Notes: a model not told the origin generated them from the sequence alone. Counted from the first letter of the stretch, positions 41,754 to 52,700 are shown. The stretch: 64,000 nt of DNA from Bacillus thuringiensis (GCF_022095615.2 NZ_CP155559.1:3593501-3657500), one strand, 5' to 3'. A program made the numbers and translations.

Positions 41754-43103
41754 TTACATGAATGGAAACTTCAATCCACCTAGTCCTTTTTTCTTACCTT
41801 TTTGCATTCCAGTCATCGTTTTCATCATCTTTTTCATATCATCAAATTGCTTGATTAAACGATTGATCTCTTGTACCGTTGTACCGCTACCTTTGGCAAT
41901 GCGCTTTTTGCGACTAGCATTGATTATTTCCGGTTGTTCTCGCTCTAATTTAGTCATAGAACGAATAATTGCCTCAATATGCCCAATTTGTTTTTCATCA
42001 ACTTGCGCATTTTTCAGCCCTTTAATTTTATTTGCACCAGGAAGCATTCCTAACAATTCATCAAGCGGTCCAAGTTGACGCACTTGTCCAAGTTGTTCTA
42101 GGAAATCGTCAAGCGTAAACGAAAGCGTACGCATTTTTTGCTCAAGTTCTTTTGCTTTCTCTTCATCAACTGTAGCTTGCGCTTTTTCAATTAATGTTAA
42201 GACGTCTCCCATCCCTAAAATACGGGATGCCATACGCTCTGGATGGAACGCTTCAATCGCATCTAGTTTTTCACCCATACCTGCAAATTTAATCGGTGTA
42301 TTTGTTACCGCCTTAATAGATAATGCCGCACCACCGCGCGTATCACCATCTAATTTCGTTAATACAACACCTGTTAAACCTAACTGTTCATGGAAACTTT
42401 GTGCAACATTTACCGCGTCTTGTCCCGTCATCGCATCGACAACAAGGAAAATTTCATCCGGTTTCGCAACTTCTTTCACTTTCGCTAATTCATCCATTAG
42501 TTCTTCATCAATATGCAGGCGACCTGCTGTATCAATTAAAACATAATCGTGATGATCTTCTTTTGCTTTTGCAATCGCTTGTTTCGCAATTTCAACAGGA
42601 CTTACTTGATCTCCTAAAGAGAATACAGGCATGTCCAATTGCTTCCCTAATGTTTCAAGCTGTTTAATCGCTGCTGGACGGTAAATATCCGCTGCAACAA
42701 GCATTGGTTTACGATTATGCTTTTTACGAAGCAAATTCGCAAGCTTACCTGTCGTCGTTGTTTTACCCGCACCTTGCAGACCAACTATCATTATAACAGT
42801 CGGTGGCCTATTAGCAACAGCAATTTTGCTTTGCTCTCCGCCCATAAGTTCTGTAAGTTCTTCCTGTACGACTTTAATTACTTGTTGTCCAGGTGTCAAA
42901 CTTGTCATTACATCTTGTCCGACAGCACGTTCAGACACACGCTTTACAAAATCTTTTACTACTTTAAAGTTAACGTCCGCTTCTAAAAGAGCTAGACGAA
43001 CTTCTCTCATCATTTCTTTCACATCGGCTTCAGAAACTTTTCCTTTGCCGCGGATTTTTTGCATTGTCTGTTGAAGTCGGTCGGCTAATCCTTCAAATGC
43101 CAT
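41754..43103 (-). CDS. ffh: Signal recognition particle protein Ffh
   Basis: SRP54 GTPase that binds signal sequences and 4.5S/6S scRNA. 449 aa: N domain (about 1-90), G domain with GLQGAGKTTTTGKLA (from 108), DTAGRL, TKLDGD, and a Met-rich M domain at the C-terminus (MKKMMKTMTGMQKGKKKG). The start ATG has GGAGGGCGG upstream. It lies 12 bp behind ylxM and forms an operon with it; the receptor gene ftsY is the next unit upstream. Confidence 0.98.
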   Translation of the reverse strand: MAFEGLADRLQQTMQKIRGKGKVSEADVKEMMREVRLALLEADVNFKVVKDFVKRVSERAVGQDVMTSLTPGQQVIKVVQEELTELMGGEQSKIAVANRPPTVIMIVGLQGAGKTTTTGKLANLLRKKHNRKPMLVAADIYRPAAIKQLETLGKQLDMPVFSLGDQVSPVEIAKQAIAKAKEDHHDYVLIDTAGRLHIDEELMDELAKVKEVAKPDEIFLVVDAMTGQDAVNVAQSFHEQLGLTGVVLTKLDGDTRGGAALSIKAVTNTPIKFAGMGEKLDAIEAFHPERMASRILGMGDVLTLIEKAQATVDEEKAKELEQKMRTLSFTLDDFLEQLGQVRQLGPLDELLGMLPGANKIKGLKNAQVDEKQIGHIEAIIRSMTKLEREQPEIINASRKKRIAKGSGTTVQEINRLIKQFDDMKKMMKTMTGMQKGKKKGLGGLKFPFM

Positions 43104-43115
43104 ATTGCCGCCCTC

Positions 43116-43448
43116 CTAATCTAATTTTTCGATAGCTTCAACAACTTGTTTCATTTCTTCATTCACATGCTCTTCTTCGCTGATTAGCTGTTTTAGCTTT
43201 GCAACAAGTCGCTGTCGCTCTTGAAACTTTTGAAGTAATACTAATTTATCTTCATATTCTTCAAGCATCGCTTCAGTCCGTTTAATGTTATCATACACGG
43301 CTTGGCGACTTACATCAAATTCTTCCGCAATTTCACCAAGAGATAAATCATCTAGATAATAAAGCGACATATAACTTCTTTGTTTTTGCGTTAACAACGA
43401 TTGATAAAAATCAAATAAATAGTTCATTCTCGTTGTTTTCTCGAGCAT
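43116..43448 (-). CDS. ylxM: SRP-associated HTH protein YlxM
   Basis: 110 aa UPF0122/YlxM protein. It looks like a sigma-70 region 4 helix-turn-helix ([21 protein letters not shown]) with a coiled-coil C-terminus (about 60-108). In streptococci the homologue binds SRP and modulates its GTPase. The ATG at 43448 lies 8 bases after AAGGAT, and a strong promoter is found 45 bp upstream. First gene of the ylxM-ffh(-rpsP) operon. Confidence 0.95.
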   Translation of the reverse strand: MLEKTTRMNYLFDFYQSLLTQKQRSYMSLYYLDDLSLGEIAEEFDVSRQAVYDNIKRTEAMLEEYEDKLVLLQKFQERQRLVAKLKQLISEEEHVNEEMKQVVEAIEKLD

Positions 43449-43490
43449 GTTGGATCATCCTTTGTTAAGTGATTTCCCTTTACATGAATT

Positions 43491-43519
43491 AGTTTACATG
43501 GAGTACAAAAGAGTGTCAA
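43491..43519 (-). promoter_or_regulatory. Sigma-A promoter of the ylxM-ffh operon
   Basis: The minus strand reads TTGACA, 17 bases, TAAACT; -35 is perfect. It lies between the ftsY terminator and ylxM. Confidence 0.82.
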
Positions 43520-43548
43520 GTTTTTTTCTTAACATCACATATTTTTAT

Positions 43549-43578
43549 AGAAAAAGAAGCGGAAAATACCGCTTCTTT
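43549..43578 (-). terminator. Terminator after ftsY
   Basis: The minus-strand stem AAAGAAGCGG/CCGCTTCTTT is followed by TTCTATAAAAA. It is three bases past the ftsY stop and ends the smc-ftsY unit. Confidence 0.9.
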
Positions 43579-43581
43579 CAC

Positions 43582-44571
43582 TTATACTTCTTCTGTTTCT
43601 ACTAAGTTCGCAAATAAACCATACACATATTGTTCTGGATCAAACTGCTGTAAGTCATCCATTTGCTCTCCTAATCCAACGAATTTCACCGGTACATCCA
43701 TTTCGTTACGAATCGCTAATACAATACCACCTTTAGCAGTTCCATCTAACTTCGTTAAAACAATACCAGTAACATTTGTTGCTTCACGGAATGTTTTCGC
43801 TTGACTTAAACCGTTTTGTCCTGTTGTTGCATCAATAACAAGTAATACTTCGTGAGGAGCCCCCGGTACTTCACGCTCAATTACACGCTTCACTTTCTCT
43901 AACTCTTTCATTAAGTTTACTTTGTTTTGTAAGCGTCCTGCTGTGTCACATAGTAATACGTCTACTTTACGTGCTTTCGCGGCTTGTACAGCGTCATACA
44001 TAACCGCCGCTGGATCAGATCCTGATCCTTGTTTAATCACTTCTACACCAACGCGATCGCCCCATACTTCTAATTGTTCAATCGCTCCCGCACGGAATGT
44101 ATCTCCTGCCGCCAATAGGACAGACTTACCTTCTGATTTGAATTTATGTGCTAGTTTACCAATCGTCGTCGTTTTCCCTACGCCGTTAACACCGACAAAT
44201 AAAACAACTGTTAATTGATCCTCTTGCACATTAATTTCATTACTAAACTCACTATCGCCTTTGTAAATCCCTACTAACTTTTCTGAAATAACAGCTTGTA
44301 CTTCTTTTGGGTCTTGGATGTTACGACGTTGCACTTCTTCTTTCAATTGATCAATTAATTCCATTACCGTCGAAACTCCGACATCTGCACCAATTAAAAT
44401 CTCTTCTAATTCCTCAAAGAAATCTTCATCTACTTTACGATAACGATAAACTAAATCATTTACTTTATCTGCAAACGAATTTCTCGTTTTTTCTAATCCA
44501 TTTTTAAATTTCTCTGTTACTGTATCTGTTTGTTTTGAAATTTTTTCTTTTAATTTTTTAAAGAAGCTCAT
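43582..44571 (-). CDS. ftsY: Signal recognition particle receptor FtsY
   Basis: Membrane-associated GTPase that pairs with Ffh to hand ribosomes to the Sec channel. 329 aa short Gram-positive form: a basic N-terminal helix (about 1-35), NG domain with GVNGVGKT (127-134), DTAGRLQNK, TKLDGTAKGG. No long acidic A domain, as usual for bacilli. The ATG at 44571 has GGAAGGATGAGA upstream. It lies 15 bp behind smc, in the conserved rnc-smc-ftsY order. Confidence 0.98.
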   Translation of the reverse strand: MSFFKKLKEKISKQTDTVTEKFKNGLEKTRNSFADKVNDLVYRYRKVDEDFFEELEEILIGADVGVSTVMELIDQLKEEVQRRNIQDPKEVQAVISEKLVGIYKGDSEFSNEINVQEDQLTVVLFVGVNGVGKTTTIGKLAHKFKSEGKSVLLAAGDTFRAGAIEQLEVWGDRVGVEVIKQGSGSDPAAVMYDAVQAAKARKVDVLLCDTAGRLQNKVNLMKELEKVKRVIEREVPGAPHEVLLVIDATTGQNGLSQAKTFREATNVTGIVLTKLDGTAKGGIVLAIRNEMDVPVKFVGLGEQMDDLQQFDPEQYVYGLFANLVETEEV

Positions 44572-44586
44572 ACTGTCTCATCCTTC

Positions 44587-47500
44587 CTAATTACTTGCAA
44601 CTAGTTCTTCTCCATCATCTAAACGAACCGAAACAAGTTTAGATACCCCTGACTCTTGCATTGTTACACCGTACAATACGTCAGACTCTTCCATTGTACC
44701 TTTTCTATGTGTAATGACAATAAACTGTGTCTCATCACTAAATCTCTTTAAATACTGCGCAAAACGGGCAACATTCGCCTCATCAAGAGCCGCCTCTACC
44801 TCATCTAGTACACAGAATGGGACTGGGCGCACTTTTAAAATACCAAATAAAAGCGCAATTGCTGTTAAAGCACGCTCTCCACCAGAAAGTAAGCCTAAGT
44901 TTTGCAGTTTCTTCCCTGGCGGCTGCGCTACAATATCAATACCCGTATTTAATAAGTCCTCTGGATTCGTCATGACTAGATCCGCTCTACCGCCTCCAAA
45001 TAATTCAGAGAATACCGATTGAAACTCCATTCGAATTCCTTCAAACGTAGTAGAGAAGCGTTTTTTCATTTCTTCATCCATTTCAGTAATAAGTTGGTGC
45101 AATGTCGTTTTCGCTTCTTCTAGGTCATCTTTTTGCTCTAGTAAGAATGTATGACGCTCCGCTACACGCTCATACTCTTCAATTGCCCCTAAGTTTACTG
45201 CGCCTAGCTCTTCGATGGATAGTTTAATTAGTTTCACCTTTTTACGTGCATCTTCGGCAGGCATCATCATTGTATACTTCAGTTTTGCTGCTTCAAATGA
45301 AATCGTATATGTTTCACGTAAATGTTGTAATCTATTTTCTAACTCTACATCAAGTCGGTTTATTTTTACTTCTTGATTTTTCAGCATCTCAAGAATGTAT
45401 TTATGTTTACCTGTTGTTTCTTTCAGATTACGCTCTAAATGTTCTACTCTCTCTTGTAACGATACGCGTTGTTCCCGGCGAGAGCGAATTAACTCTGAAG
45501 TTTGATTACGATCATACGCTTTCTTCTCAATCATATTCGTAATCTGTTCTTCACCACTTGAATTAGATGTCATTTCTTGTTTTAAGAATGCTAAATCCTC
45601 TTTTGTTTTGACAAGGGTTGCATCCGTTTCTTCTTTTTCCTTCGTCAATCGTTCAACTTTTTCTTTTTGATTAGATAGGCGTTGTTGCTTTTCAGCCGCT
45701 AACACTTTTAACTCAGTCATTTCTTTTTGTACTTTTTCTTTCGAAGAATGCTGCTCACTTTTTTGTTTTGTTAAAGCAACAATTTTGCTATCTAATTCCG
45801 TAATCTCCGCTTGAAGCGTTGCTAAAATCTTTTCTAGCTCTTCTTTGCGCCCTTGTATTTTCACTTGATCTTGTAAAAATCCTTCAATCTCTAAATCGTA
45901 AATAGATAAACGATCATTAATACGATGTTCTTCTAATTCTAAGCGACTAATTTCTTCTCTTAATTTCTGTTCATCTACACGCTCTGCTTCTACACTTTGC
46001 CTTAGTTCGCGTATTTGCACTTCTTTTTCTTGAATCTCTTGCTTTACTGCTTTAACAAAGTTTTCTAACTTCGTTGTTTTTTCTTCCATATCAGTTAACT
46101 TGCTCGTCCACTCTTCTAGTTCACGTTGACGTCCTAATAAAGAAGATTTCGCCTGCTTTACCGCTCCACCAGTCATAGAACCGCCAGGGTTCACTACATC
46201 ACCTTCGATTGTTACAATGCGATATCGGTATTGCAGTTGTTTCGCCAACTCATTCGCCCCACGTAAATCTTTCGCAACAATAACAGTACCTAATAAATTT
46301 GAAACTACATTTTCATATTTATTGTTATATTGCACAAGCTCTGCCGCCACACCTACAAACGATGGGTGCTGGTTTACAATACGTAATTGTTCAAATGATA
46401 ACGATCTACTTTTAATAACAGCTTGCGGTAAAAACGTTGCTCGTCCATGTTTATTTTGTTTTAAAAACGTAATTGCATTACGAGCATGTTCTTCTTTTTG
46501 TACGACAATATGCTGCATTGCTGCACCTAGAGCAATCTCCATTGCAATTTCATATTCTTTCGGTACCGTTAACAGTTCTGCAACAGCACCCTCGATACCT
46601 TGCAACCTATCTTCTCTAGCTTTTAATACTTCACGTACCCCTTGATAGAAACCAGAGTAATCTTCTTGCATCTCTTCTAGCATTTCTTTTCGAGAACGTG
46701 CCTGTTGTACAAATTGATACGCTTGATACAGTTTTGTTTCGTTTTCACTATACTGGGTCTTGCATTTCCCAAGTGCCGTTTCTGTTTTTTGTATATTAGA
46801 AAGGATTCCAGCTACTTTTTCTTTCACTTGCTCATAACTTTCCACAAGCTTCGTCTTTTTCGCTGTAATTTCCATACGTATTTCTACATATTTCGCATTT
46901 TCTTCATCGAGGCGTTCATTTTTTGAGTTTTGTTGTTTAGATTGTTCTTCAATCATAGATAACTCATTACGATGACTAGCTTGTTGATTTAAAAGTTCAA
47001 TATAGTCACCTTTTAAATTCTCAATTTGTTCTTCTAAATTGTCAGCAAAATTTGCAAGCAGTAGCTCATTATCATGCAATTTCGTCTCCAACTCTTTTAC
47101 TTGATTTACAAATTGCATCAACACTTCTGTACTGGATTCAATTTCCTCATCATAACTTGTAGCTTTCTCTGTTAATTCAACAATTAACTGTTCGAGTTGT
47201 GCACAATGCGTCGTTGCATTTTGTTTTCTCTCTTTTAATAACTCACGCTGTCCTTCTAACTTTTCTAGCTCTTTACTAGAAAGAAGAAGTACTTCTTGTA
47301 AGGAATCTACAGACTCATCTACTGCTTGTAATTGCCCTCGTAATTCCTCAAGCTCTTCTTCACCTTTTTGTAAATGCGTTGACATTTTAGCTTCTTCGTT
47401 TTTATTATGCCCAAACTGATTTCGAAGCGCTTCCCATTTCTCATGTAATTCTTCAATTTCATGTACAATAAGCGCCGCTTCTACTTTCTCTAATTCTTCT

Positions 47501-48156
47501 TTTTTCTCGAGATAATCTTTCGCAATAGAGGCTTGTCTTTCTAAAGGTTCTACTTGACTACTTAATTCGTGAATGATATCTTGTACACGATTTAAGTTTT
47601 CTTGTGTTTCTGCTAATTTCACTTCAGCTTTCTTTTTACGAAGTTTGTATTTCAGCACTCCCGCCGCTTCTTCAAATACACCACGACGTTCTTCTGATTT
47701 ACTACTTAAAATCTCTTCGACTTTCCCCTGGCTAATAATTGAAAAAGCTTCTCTCCCCATACCAGAGTCCATAAATAAATCGATAATATCTTTCAATCTA
47801 CATGATTGTTTATTAATATAGAAATCACTATCACCAGAACGAGATACACGACGAGTTACACACACCTCATTATATTCAATCGGTAAACGTTGATCTTCAT
47901 TATTTAAAGTTAATGTTACTTCAGCAACATTAACTGCTCTTCTCGTATCACTGCCTGCAAAAATAATATCCTCCATCTTTGCACCACGTAATGATTTTGC
48001 AGATTGTTCACCAAGTACCCAGCGAATCGCATCAGTAATATTACTTTTCCCACTTCCGTTAGGTCCTACTACAGAAGTTACACCTGGGACAAAATCAACA
48101 GATACACGCTCAGCAAAAGACTTAAACCCTGCTATTTCTAATCTTTTTAAAAACAC
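44587..48156 (-). CDS. smc: Chromosome segregation protein SMC
   Basis: ATPase of the condensin-like SMC-ScpAB complex that organises and segregates chromosomes. 1189 aa: Walker A GPNGSGKS (31-38), long coiled coils (about 165-505 and 675-1025), a hinge around 510-670 with the conserved Gly-rich GDVVNPGGSMTGGA stretch, the signature LLSGGERALTAIALLF and Walker B FCVLDEVEAALD. The ATG at 48156 has GGAGGAAGG upstream. It follows rnc by about 145 bp. Length and layout are normal for bacilli. Confidence 0.98.
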   Translation of the reverse strand: MFLKRLEIAGFKSFAERVSVDFVPGVTSVVGPNGSGKSNITDAIRWVLGEQSAKSLRGAKMEDIIFAGSDTRRAVNVAEVTLTLNNEDQRLPIEYNEVCVTRRVSRSGDSDFYINKQSCRLKDIIDLFMDSGMGREAFSIISQGKVEEILSSKSEERRGVFEEAAGVLKYKLRKKKAEVKLAETQENLNRVQDIIHELSSQVEPLERQASIAKDYLEKKEELEKVEAALIVHEIEELHEKWEALRNQFGHNKNEEAKMSTHLQKGEEELEELRGQLQAVDESVDSLQEVLLLSSKELEKLEGQRELLKERKQNATTHCAQLEQLIVELTEKATSYDEEIESSTEVLMQFVNQVKELETKLHDNELLLANFADNLEEQIENLKGDYIELLNQQASHRNELSMIEEQSKQQNSKNERLDEENAKYVEIRMEITAKKTKLVESYEQVKEKVAGILSNIQKTETALGKCKTQYSENETKLYQAYQFVQQARSRKEMLEEMQEDYSGFYQGVREVLKAREDRLQGIEGAVAELLTVPKEYEIAMEIALGAAMQHIVVQKEEHARNAITFLKQNKHGRATFLPQAVIKSRSLSFEQLRIVNQHPSFVGVAAELVQYNNKYENVVSNLLGTVIVAKDLRGANELAKQLQYRYRIVTIEGDVVNPGGSMTGGAVKQAKSSLLGRQRELEEWTSKLTDMEEKTTKLENFVKAVKQEIQEKEVQIRELRQSVEAERVDEQKLREEISRLELEEHRINDRLSIYDLEIEGFLQDQVKIQGRKEELEKILATLQAEITELDSKIVALTKQKSEQHSSKEKVQKEMTELKVLAAEKQQRLSNQKEKVERLTKEKEETDATLVKTKEDLAFLKQEMTSNSSGEEQITNMIEKKAYDRNQTSELIRSRREQRVSLQERVEHLERNLKETTGKHKYILEMLKNQEVKINRLDVELENRLQHLRETYTISFEAAKLKYTMMMPAEDARKKVKLIKLSIEELGAVNLGAIEEYERVAERHTFLLEQKDDLEEAKTTLHQLITEMDEEMKKRFSTTFEGIRMEFQSVFSELFGGGRADLVMTNPEDLLNTGIDIVAQPPGKKLQNLGLLSGGERALTAIALLFGILKVRPVPFCVLDEVEAALDEANVARFAQYLKRFSDETQFIVITHRKGTMEESDVLYGVTMQESGVSKLVSVRLDDGEELVASN

Positions 48157-48270
48157 GAAAGGCCTTCCTCCTATTCTCCGTTGTTATAACTGTTGTCTAT
48201 ACAAAAACAAGCTATTATACGGATTTCCCTTCCTTTTATTCACAAATAAAAAGAAAGTTTCATTCTATGC

Positions 48271-48307
48271 ATAAGGAATCCCCCTCATTCAAAGGGGGAT
48301 TCCTTAT
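48271..48307 (-). terminator. Strong hairpin after rnc
   Basis: A perfect 15-bp stem (ATAAGGAATCCCCCT/AGGGGGATTCCTTAT) with a 7-base loop, overlapping the rnc stop codon. It is not followed directly by a T-run in the minus direction, so it may act in RNA processing or stability rather than termination. Confidence 0.7.
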
Positions 48308-49041
48308 AGTTGTTCTTTTAATTTTTTCAATGCTTCTGCAGCAGCTTGTTGCTCTGCTTCTTTTTTCGACTTGCCACTTCCAAGACCTAATGCCTCATTA
48401 TTTAAAGTTACACGTGACACAAATTCTCGGTTATGAGCCGGTCCTTTTTCTTGCAAAATTTGATACTCAATATTGCCACTACCATCACGCTGAATCAACT
48501 CTTGTAATTGACTCTTATAATCCATCACATGAGAAAAAGCACCTTCATTAATTTTCGGATATACAACTTCTTTTAAGAATCCCCAAACTGTTTCAAGCCC
48601 TTGATCAAGATAAAGGGCACCAATAAACGCTTCAAAGACATCCGCTAATAAAGCTGGTCGTTCACGTCCACCCGTCATTTCCTCACCTTTCCCTAATAAA
48701 ACAAGGCTACCAAATGACAATTCGTTTGCAAAACGAACAAGAGATGGTTCACATACAATAGCTGCACGTAGTTTTGTTAACTCTCCTTCGCTCATTGTCG
48801 GATATTTTTGAAACAGATACTGTGATACAGTGAGTTCCAATACAGCATCACCAAGAAATTCAAGACGCTCATTGTCCTCATGCGGTTTTTTTCGATGCTC
48901 ATTCACATACGATGAATGCGTAAATGCTTGAATCAATAATTTTTCATCTGAAAACGTAATACCTATCTCTTCTTGAAATACTTTAAACGCTTCACGATAT
49001 TTTGTTTCGTATTTTTTTTCTCTATGTTTTCGGTACGGCAT
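48304..49041 (-). CDS. rnc: Ribonuclease III
   Basis: Double-strand-specific endoribonuclease for rRNA and scRNA processing. 245 aa: catalytic signature [17 protein letters not shown], the second acidic site in [15 protein letters not shown], and a C-terminal dsRNA-binding domain ([14 protein letters not shown] to [16 protein letters not shown]). I chose the ATG at 49041 ([10 protein letters not shown]), with GGAGGG upstream; the longer frame overlaps a hairpin and has no ribosome binding site. Next upstream is acpP. Confidence 0.97.
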   Translation of the reverse strand: MPYRKHREKKYETKYREAFKVFQEEIGITFSDEKLLIQAFTHSSYVNEHRKKPHEDNERLEFLGDAVLELTVSQYLFQKYPTMSEGELTKLRAAIVCEPSLVRFANELSFGSLVLLGKGEEMTGGRERPALLADVFEAFIGALYLDQGLETVWGFLKEVVYPKINEGAFSHVMDYKSQLQELIQRDGSGNIEYQILQEKGPAHNREFVSRVTLNNEALGLGSGKSKKEAEQQAAAEALKKLKEQL

Positions 49042-49064
49042 AAGTCCCTCCAGATATAAGCCGA

Positions 49065-49090
49065 GAAGCCCCGCTAAAAAACGGGACTTC
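49065..49090 (-). terminator. Stem-loop between acpP and rnc
   Basis: Minus-strand GAAGTCCCG and CGGGGCTTC form a 9-bp stem with one mismatch and a T-rich loop. It lies ten bases after the acpP stop and lacks a T-run after the stem, so it is probably a processing or weak attenuation site. Confidence 0.55.
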
Positions 49091-49099
49091 ACTTAAGCA

Positions 49100-49333
49100 T
49101 TATAGATGACTCTCTATGTAAGTCACAGCATCGCCAACAGTAGCAATCTTTTCAGCATCTTCATCAGAAATTTCCATTTCGAATTCATCTTCCAATTGCA
49201 TTACAAGTTCTACTACATCTAGGGAGTCTGCGCCTAAATCTTCTTTAAAGCTCGCAGCTGGTACTACTTCAGTTTCTTCTACACCTAAACGATCAACGAT
49301 GATTTTTGTTACACGCTCTAAAACATCTGCCAT
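49100..49333 (-). CDS. acpP: Acyl carrier protein
   Basis: 77 aa carrier of fatty acyl intermediates on a 4'-phosphopantetheine bound to Ser37 in GADSLD. Helix 2 ([15 protein letters not shown]) is conserved. I chose the ATG at 49333 (MADVLERV), as GAGGTG lies 8 bases upstream. It lies 69 bp behind fabG at the end of the fapR-plsX-fabD-fabG-acpP lipid cluster. Confidence 0.98.
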
Positions 49334-49402
49334 TCCATTCACCTCCCCTCAAATATTATATTAAATATTGACCAAAAAAACTAGCCGAAATCAATTCTTT
49401 TA

Positions 49403-50143
49403 TTACATTACCATACCGCCATCAACATTTAACGTTTGACCTGTAACATATTTGCTTTGATCAGAAGCAAAAAACGTTACAGCATTTGCGATATCCTCCG
49501 CTTCACCAAACTGAGCTACAGGAATTAATTTTAACATTTCAGCTTTTATATTTTCATCTAATACATCTGTCATATCTGTCGCAATAAACCCAGGAGCAAT
49601 TGCATTTACAGTAATATTACGGCTCGCTAACTCTTTTGCTGATGTTTTTGTTAATCCAATTACACCCGCTTTAGCAGCTACATAGTTTGCTTGTCCTGGA
49701 TTACCTGTTACTCCAACAACAGAAGCGATATTAATAATACGTCCATGACGTTGACGCATCATATATCGAGATACTGCCTTCGTACATAAAAATACACCTT
49801 TTAGGTTTGTATTAATAACTGTATCCCATTCTTCTTCTTTCATACGCATTAATAAATTATCTTTTGTTACACCCGCATTATTTACAAGAATATCAACTTG
49901 TCCAAATGTATCTACAGTTTGTTTCACCATATTTGTCACATCTTCAGCATTTGCAACATCTGCTCTTACTGCAATTGCATCCGAACCTAATTTCTTTATT
50001 TCATCAACTACTTCATTTGCCTTTTGCTCATTACCAGCATAATTTACTACAACATTTGCCCCTTGTTTCGCTAAATCAATCGCAATCGCACGACCAATTC
50101 CACGCGAAGCGCCAGTTACTAATGCTACTTTCCCTTTTAACAT
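49403..50143 (-). CDS. fabG: 3-oxoacyl-[ACP] reductase FabG
   Basis: NADPH-dependent first reduction in each round of fatty acid elongation. 246 aa short-chain dehydrogenase with [12 protein letters not shown] (9-20), NNAGVT, catalytic Ser-Tyr-Lys in IASVVG and NYVAAKAG, and a C-terminal GGMVM. Its ATG overlaps the fabD stop by one base (TGATG), so it is translationally coupled to fabD. One of the genes under the FapR operator upstream. Confidence 0.97.
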   Translation of the reverse strand: MLKGKVALVTGASRGIGRAIAIDLAKQGANVVVNYAGNEQKANEVVDEIKKLGSDAIAVRADVANAEDVTNMVKQTVDTFGQVDILVNNAGVTKDNLLMRMKEEEWDTVINTNLKGVFLCTKAVSRYMMRQRHGRIINIASVVGVTGNPGQANYVAAKAGVIGLTKTSAKELASRNITVNAIAPGFIATDMTDVLDENIKAEMLKLIPVAQFGEAEDIANAVTFFASDQSKYVTGQTLNVDGGMVM

Positions 50144-51087
50144 CAGTTTTCTCCTCTCAAATTCGAAATGGTATCTTTTAAGGTCTCTTCATCGTATATC
50201 GCATATGCTTTCACTGATGAATCAATTGACTTCATAAGTCCAGCAAGTACTTTCCCAGGTCCAATCTCAATAAATGTATCTACCCCTTGATTCACCATGT
50301 TTTCAATGGATGGGTACCATAAGACAGGCGAATAGAGCTGTTCAATTAGCTTTTCTTGAATATGTGCACCACTTGTAATAACGTCTGCTGTTACATTCGC
50401 GATAACAGGAATATTTGTATCTTGAATTGTAATTTCATTTAAGACACTTTGGAACTTCTCCGCTGCTGGCTTCATAAGCGAAGAGTGGAACGGTCCACTT
50501 ACCTTAAGCGGAATTGCTCTCTTTGCACCATTTTCTTTCGCTCTTTGAGAAGCAATCTCGACTCCTTGCTTTGTTCCAGAAATCACAATTTGCTTCGTAC
50601 TATTCATATTAGCGATTTGTACTGCATATCCTTCACTTGTTACTTCTTCTGTAACTTGTTTCAGCACATGTGGATCAGCACCTAAAATAGCCGCCATTGC
50701 ACCTTCTCCGCCAGGAACAGCTTCTTCCATGTATTCCCCACGTTTCCTTACAGCATATACAGCGTCTTCAAAAGTTATTGCACCCGCTGCTACAAGAGCG
50801 CTATATTCACCTAAACTATGTCCTGCAACAAAGTCTGGTGTAATATCATACTCTTTCAAAGCTGTCAAAATAGCAAAACTCGTTGTTAATAAGGCAGGCT
50901 GCGCATTTGTCGTTAACGTCAGCTTTTCCTGCGGCCCTTCAAAAATCACTTCTGAAAGTGAATCTTGCAACACCTCATCTGCTTTTGCAAACACATTTGC
51001 AACCTCTTTATTATTCTCCGCTAACTGTTTACCCATTCCAACTGCCTGTGAACCTTGGCCCGGAAAAAGAAATGCTAGTTTTCCCAT
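50143..51087 (-). CDS. fabD: Malonyl-CoA-ACP transacylase FabD
   Basis: Loads malonyl groups onto ACP. 314 aa with the N-terminal [14 protein letters not shown], the catalytic serine in [14 protein letters not shown] (about residue 92) and the catalytic His in SGPFHSSLM. The ATG at 51087 is preceded by GAGGAGG. It lies 14 bp behind plsX and overlaps fabG. Confidence 0.97.
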   Translation of the reverse strand: MGKLAFLFPGQGSQAVGMGKQLAENNKEVANVFAKADEVLQDSLSEVIFEGPQEKLTLTTNAQPALLTTSFAILTALKEYDITPDFVAGHSLGEYSALVAAGAITFEDAVYAVRKRGEYMEEAVPGGEGAMAAILGADPHVLKQVTEEVTSEGYAVQIANMNSTKQIVISGTKQGVEIASQRAKENGAKRAIPLKVSGPFHSSLMKPAAEKFQSVLNEITIQDTNIPVIANVTADVITSGAHIQEKLIEQLYSPVLWYPSIENMVNQGVDTFIEIGPGKVLAGLMKSIDSSVKAYAIYDEETLKDTISNLRGEN

Positions 51088-51101
51088 TTCAAATCCTCCT
51101 C

Positions 51102-52094
51102 TTATTGGAGTGGCTCTTTCTCCATTACGCTTGAAATAGTAGGGATAACTTCTTTCGCTACCATTTCTCTCGTTTGACGAATCGCACTAAATATTGATTG
51201 GTCATTGGAAGAACCGTGAGCCTTAATGACAGGAGCTTTCAATCCAAATAATGCCGCTCCTCCATACTCCGAATAATCCATTTTATCTTTTAATACCATA
51301 AGTTTTGGCTTTAATACCGCTGCTGCTAATTTGCTCGTAAACGAACTCATCAATTGCTCTTTTAACATAGAGAATAATGCAAGTGCTGTTCCTTCTAATG
51401 ATTTCAGTGCTACATTCCCTGTAAAACCATCACATACAACAACATCTGCTACACCTTGCAATAAATCTCTTGATTCAACGTTCCCAACGAAATTAATTGG
51501 GGCATCCTTAAGCATTGCAAAGACTTGTTTTGAAAGCTCGTTCCCTTTGCCATCCTCTGTTCCAACGTTTAAAAGGCCAACGCGAGGATTTTTAATTCCT
51601 CTTACTTTCTCAGCGTATACAGATCCCATTACTGCATATTGATATAAATGAATTGGTTTTGCATCAACGTTCGCTCCAACATCTAACATAACAAAACCTT
51701 CTCCATCAACAGTTGGCATTGTAGGGGATAATGCTGGTCGCTCAATCCCTTCCATACGACCTACAACAAACAATCCAGCCGCCATTAAAGCTCCTGTACT
51801 ACCAGCTGATATACAAGCATTAGCTACGCCGTCTTTCACTTGCTGCGCTGCTAGTACCATTGAAGCTTGTTTTTTTCGACGAACCGCTCTTACTGGTTCA
51901 TCTGTCGATTCGATTTTTTCATCTGTATGAAGTATAGTAATTCGTTCTTCACTCGTTAAGTATTGACGAATTTCCTCTTCTTTACCTACTAACGTAATAT
52001 GTAAATCAGTATATTCCTTAATAGCTTTCATTGCTCCTAATACGACAGCCTTTGGAGCATGATCGCCGCCCATTGCATCTATTGCGATTTTCAT
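51102..52094 (-). CDS. plsX: Phosphate acyltransferase PlsX
   Basis: Makes acyl-phosphate from acyl-ACP for the PlsX/PlsY route of phosphatidic acid synthesis. 330 aa with [32 protein letters not shown] and [10 protein letters not shown] motifs. Its ATG overlaps the fapR stop by four bases (ATGA), so the two are coupled. Peripheral membrane enzyme that links fatty acid and phospholipid synthesis. Confidence 0.98.
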
Positions 52095-52684
52095 AAGTTG
52101 TTACCTTCCTCACTATAATTACTAGATCGATACATTTCAAAAGTGCCTGTAAAAACAAGTTCTTCTCCAACAAAGCTACGCACTTTGACAACGGTCCGTC
52201 CTTTATCATTCTCTACATCTTCAACGCGCGCTTTTGCAACAACACGCTCTCCTAATTTTACAGGACGAATGTATCGAATGGTAGACTTTGCAGTTAAAGC
52301 TAATTCTTCATCAATAACCGCAACAGCTAGTGAGTTTGCTTGCGCAAACAAATGATGCCCACGGGCAATCTGATTTCTTTTAAATACGTGTTCTACCTTT
52401 ACTTCAAAGATAGAAATCGCATGTCTATCTAATTCTATATCGATAATTTCTCCGACAACCTCTTCTAACGGTAAAGATTTCACATCTTCTTCATGTTGCT
52501 TTGTAGCTACATGTTTAATTCTTTCTCTTAATTCAGGAATAGATAATTCCATACGATCAAGACGTACAGTTTGTATACTCACTTGAAATTTTTCTGCTAA
52601 ATCTTCATCCGTAATAAAAGGATTCGTTTCTATTGTTTGTTGTAATAATTCTTGTCTTTCTTTTTTACTTCTTCTTTTTTTCAT
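52091..52684 (-). CDS. fapR: Malonyl-CoA-responsive lipid regulator FapR
   Basis: Repressor of fatty acid and phospholipid genes in Gram-positive bacteria, released from DNA by malonyl-CoA. 197 aa: an N-terminal HTH (about 20-45, [19 protein letters not shown]), a linker helix and a C-terminal hot-dog ligand domain with [23 protein letters not shown] chose the ATG at 52684 ([11 protein letters not shown]), with GGATGGTG upstream; the longer frame reads through the promoter and recG end. The FapR box at its own promoter indicates autoregulation of the whole cluster. Confidence 0.97.
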
Positions 52685-52700
52685 ACCGCACCATCCATTT

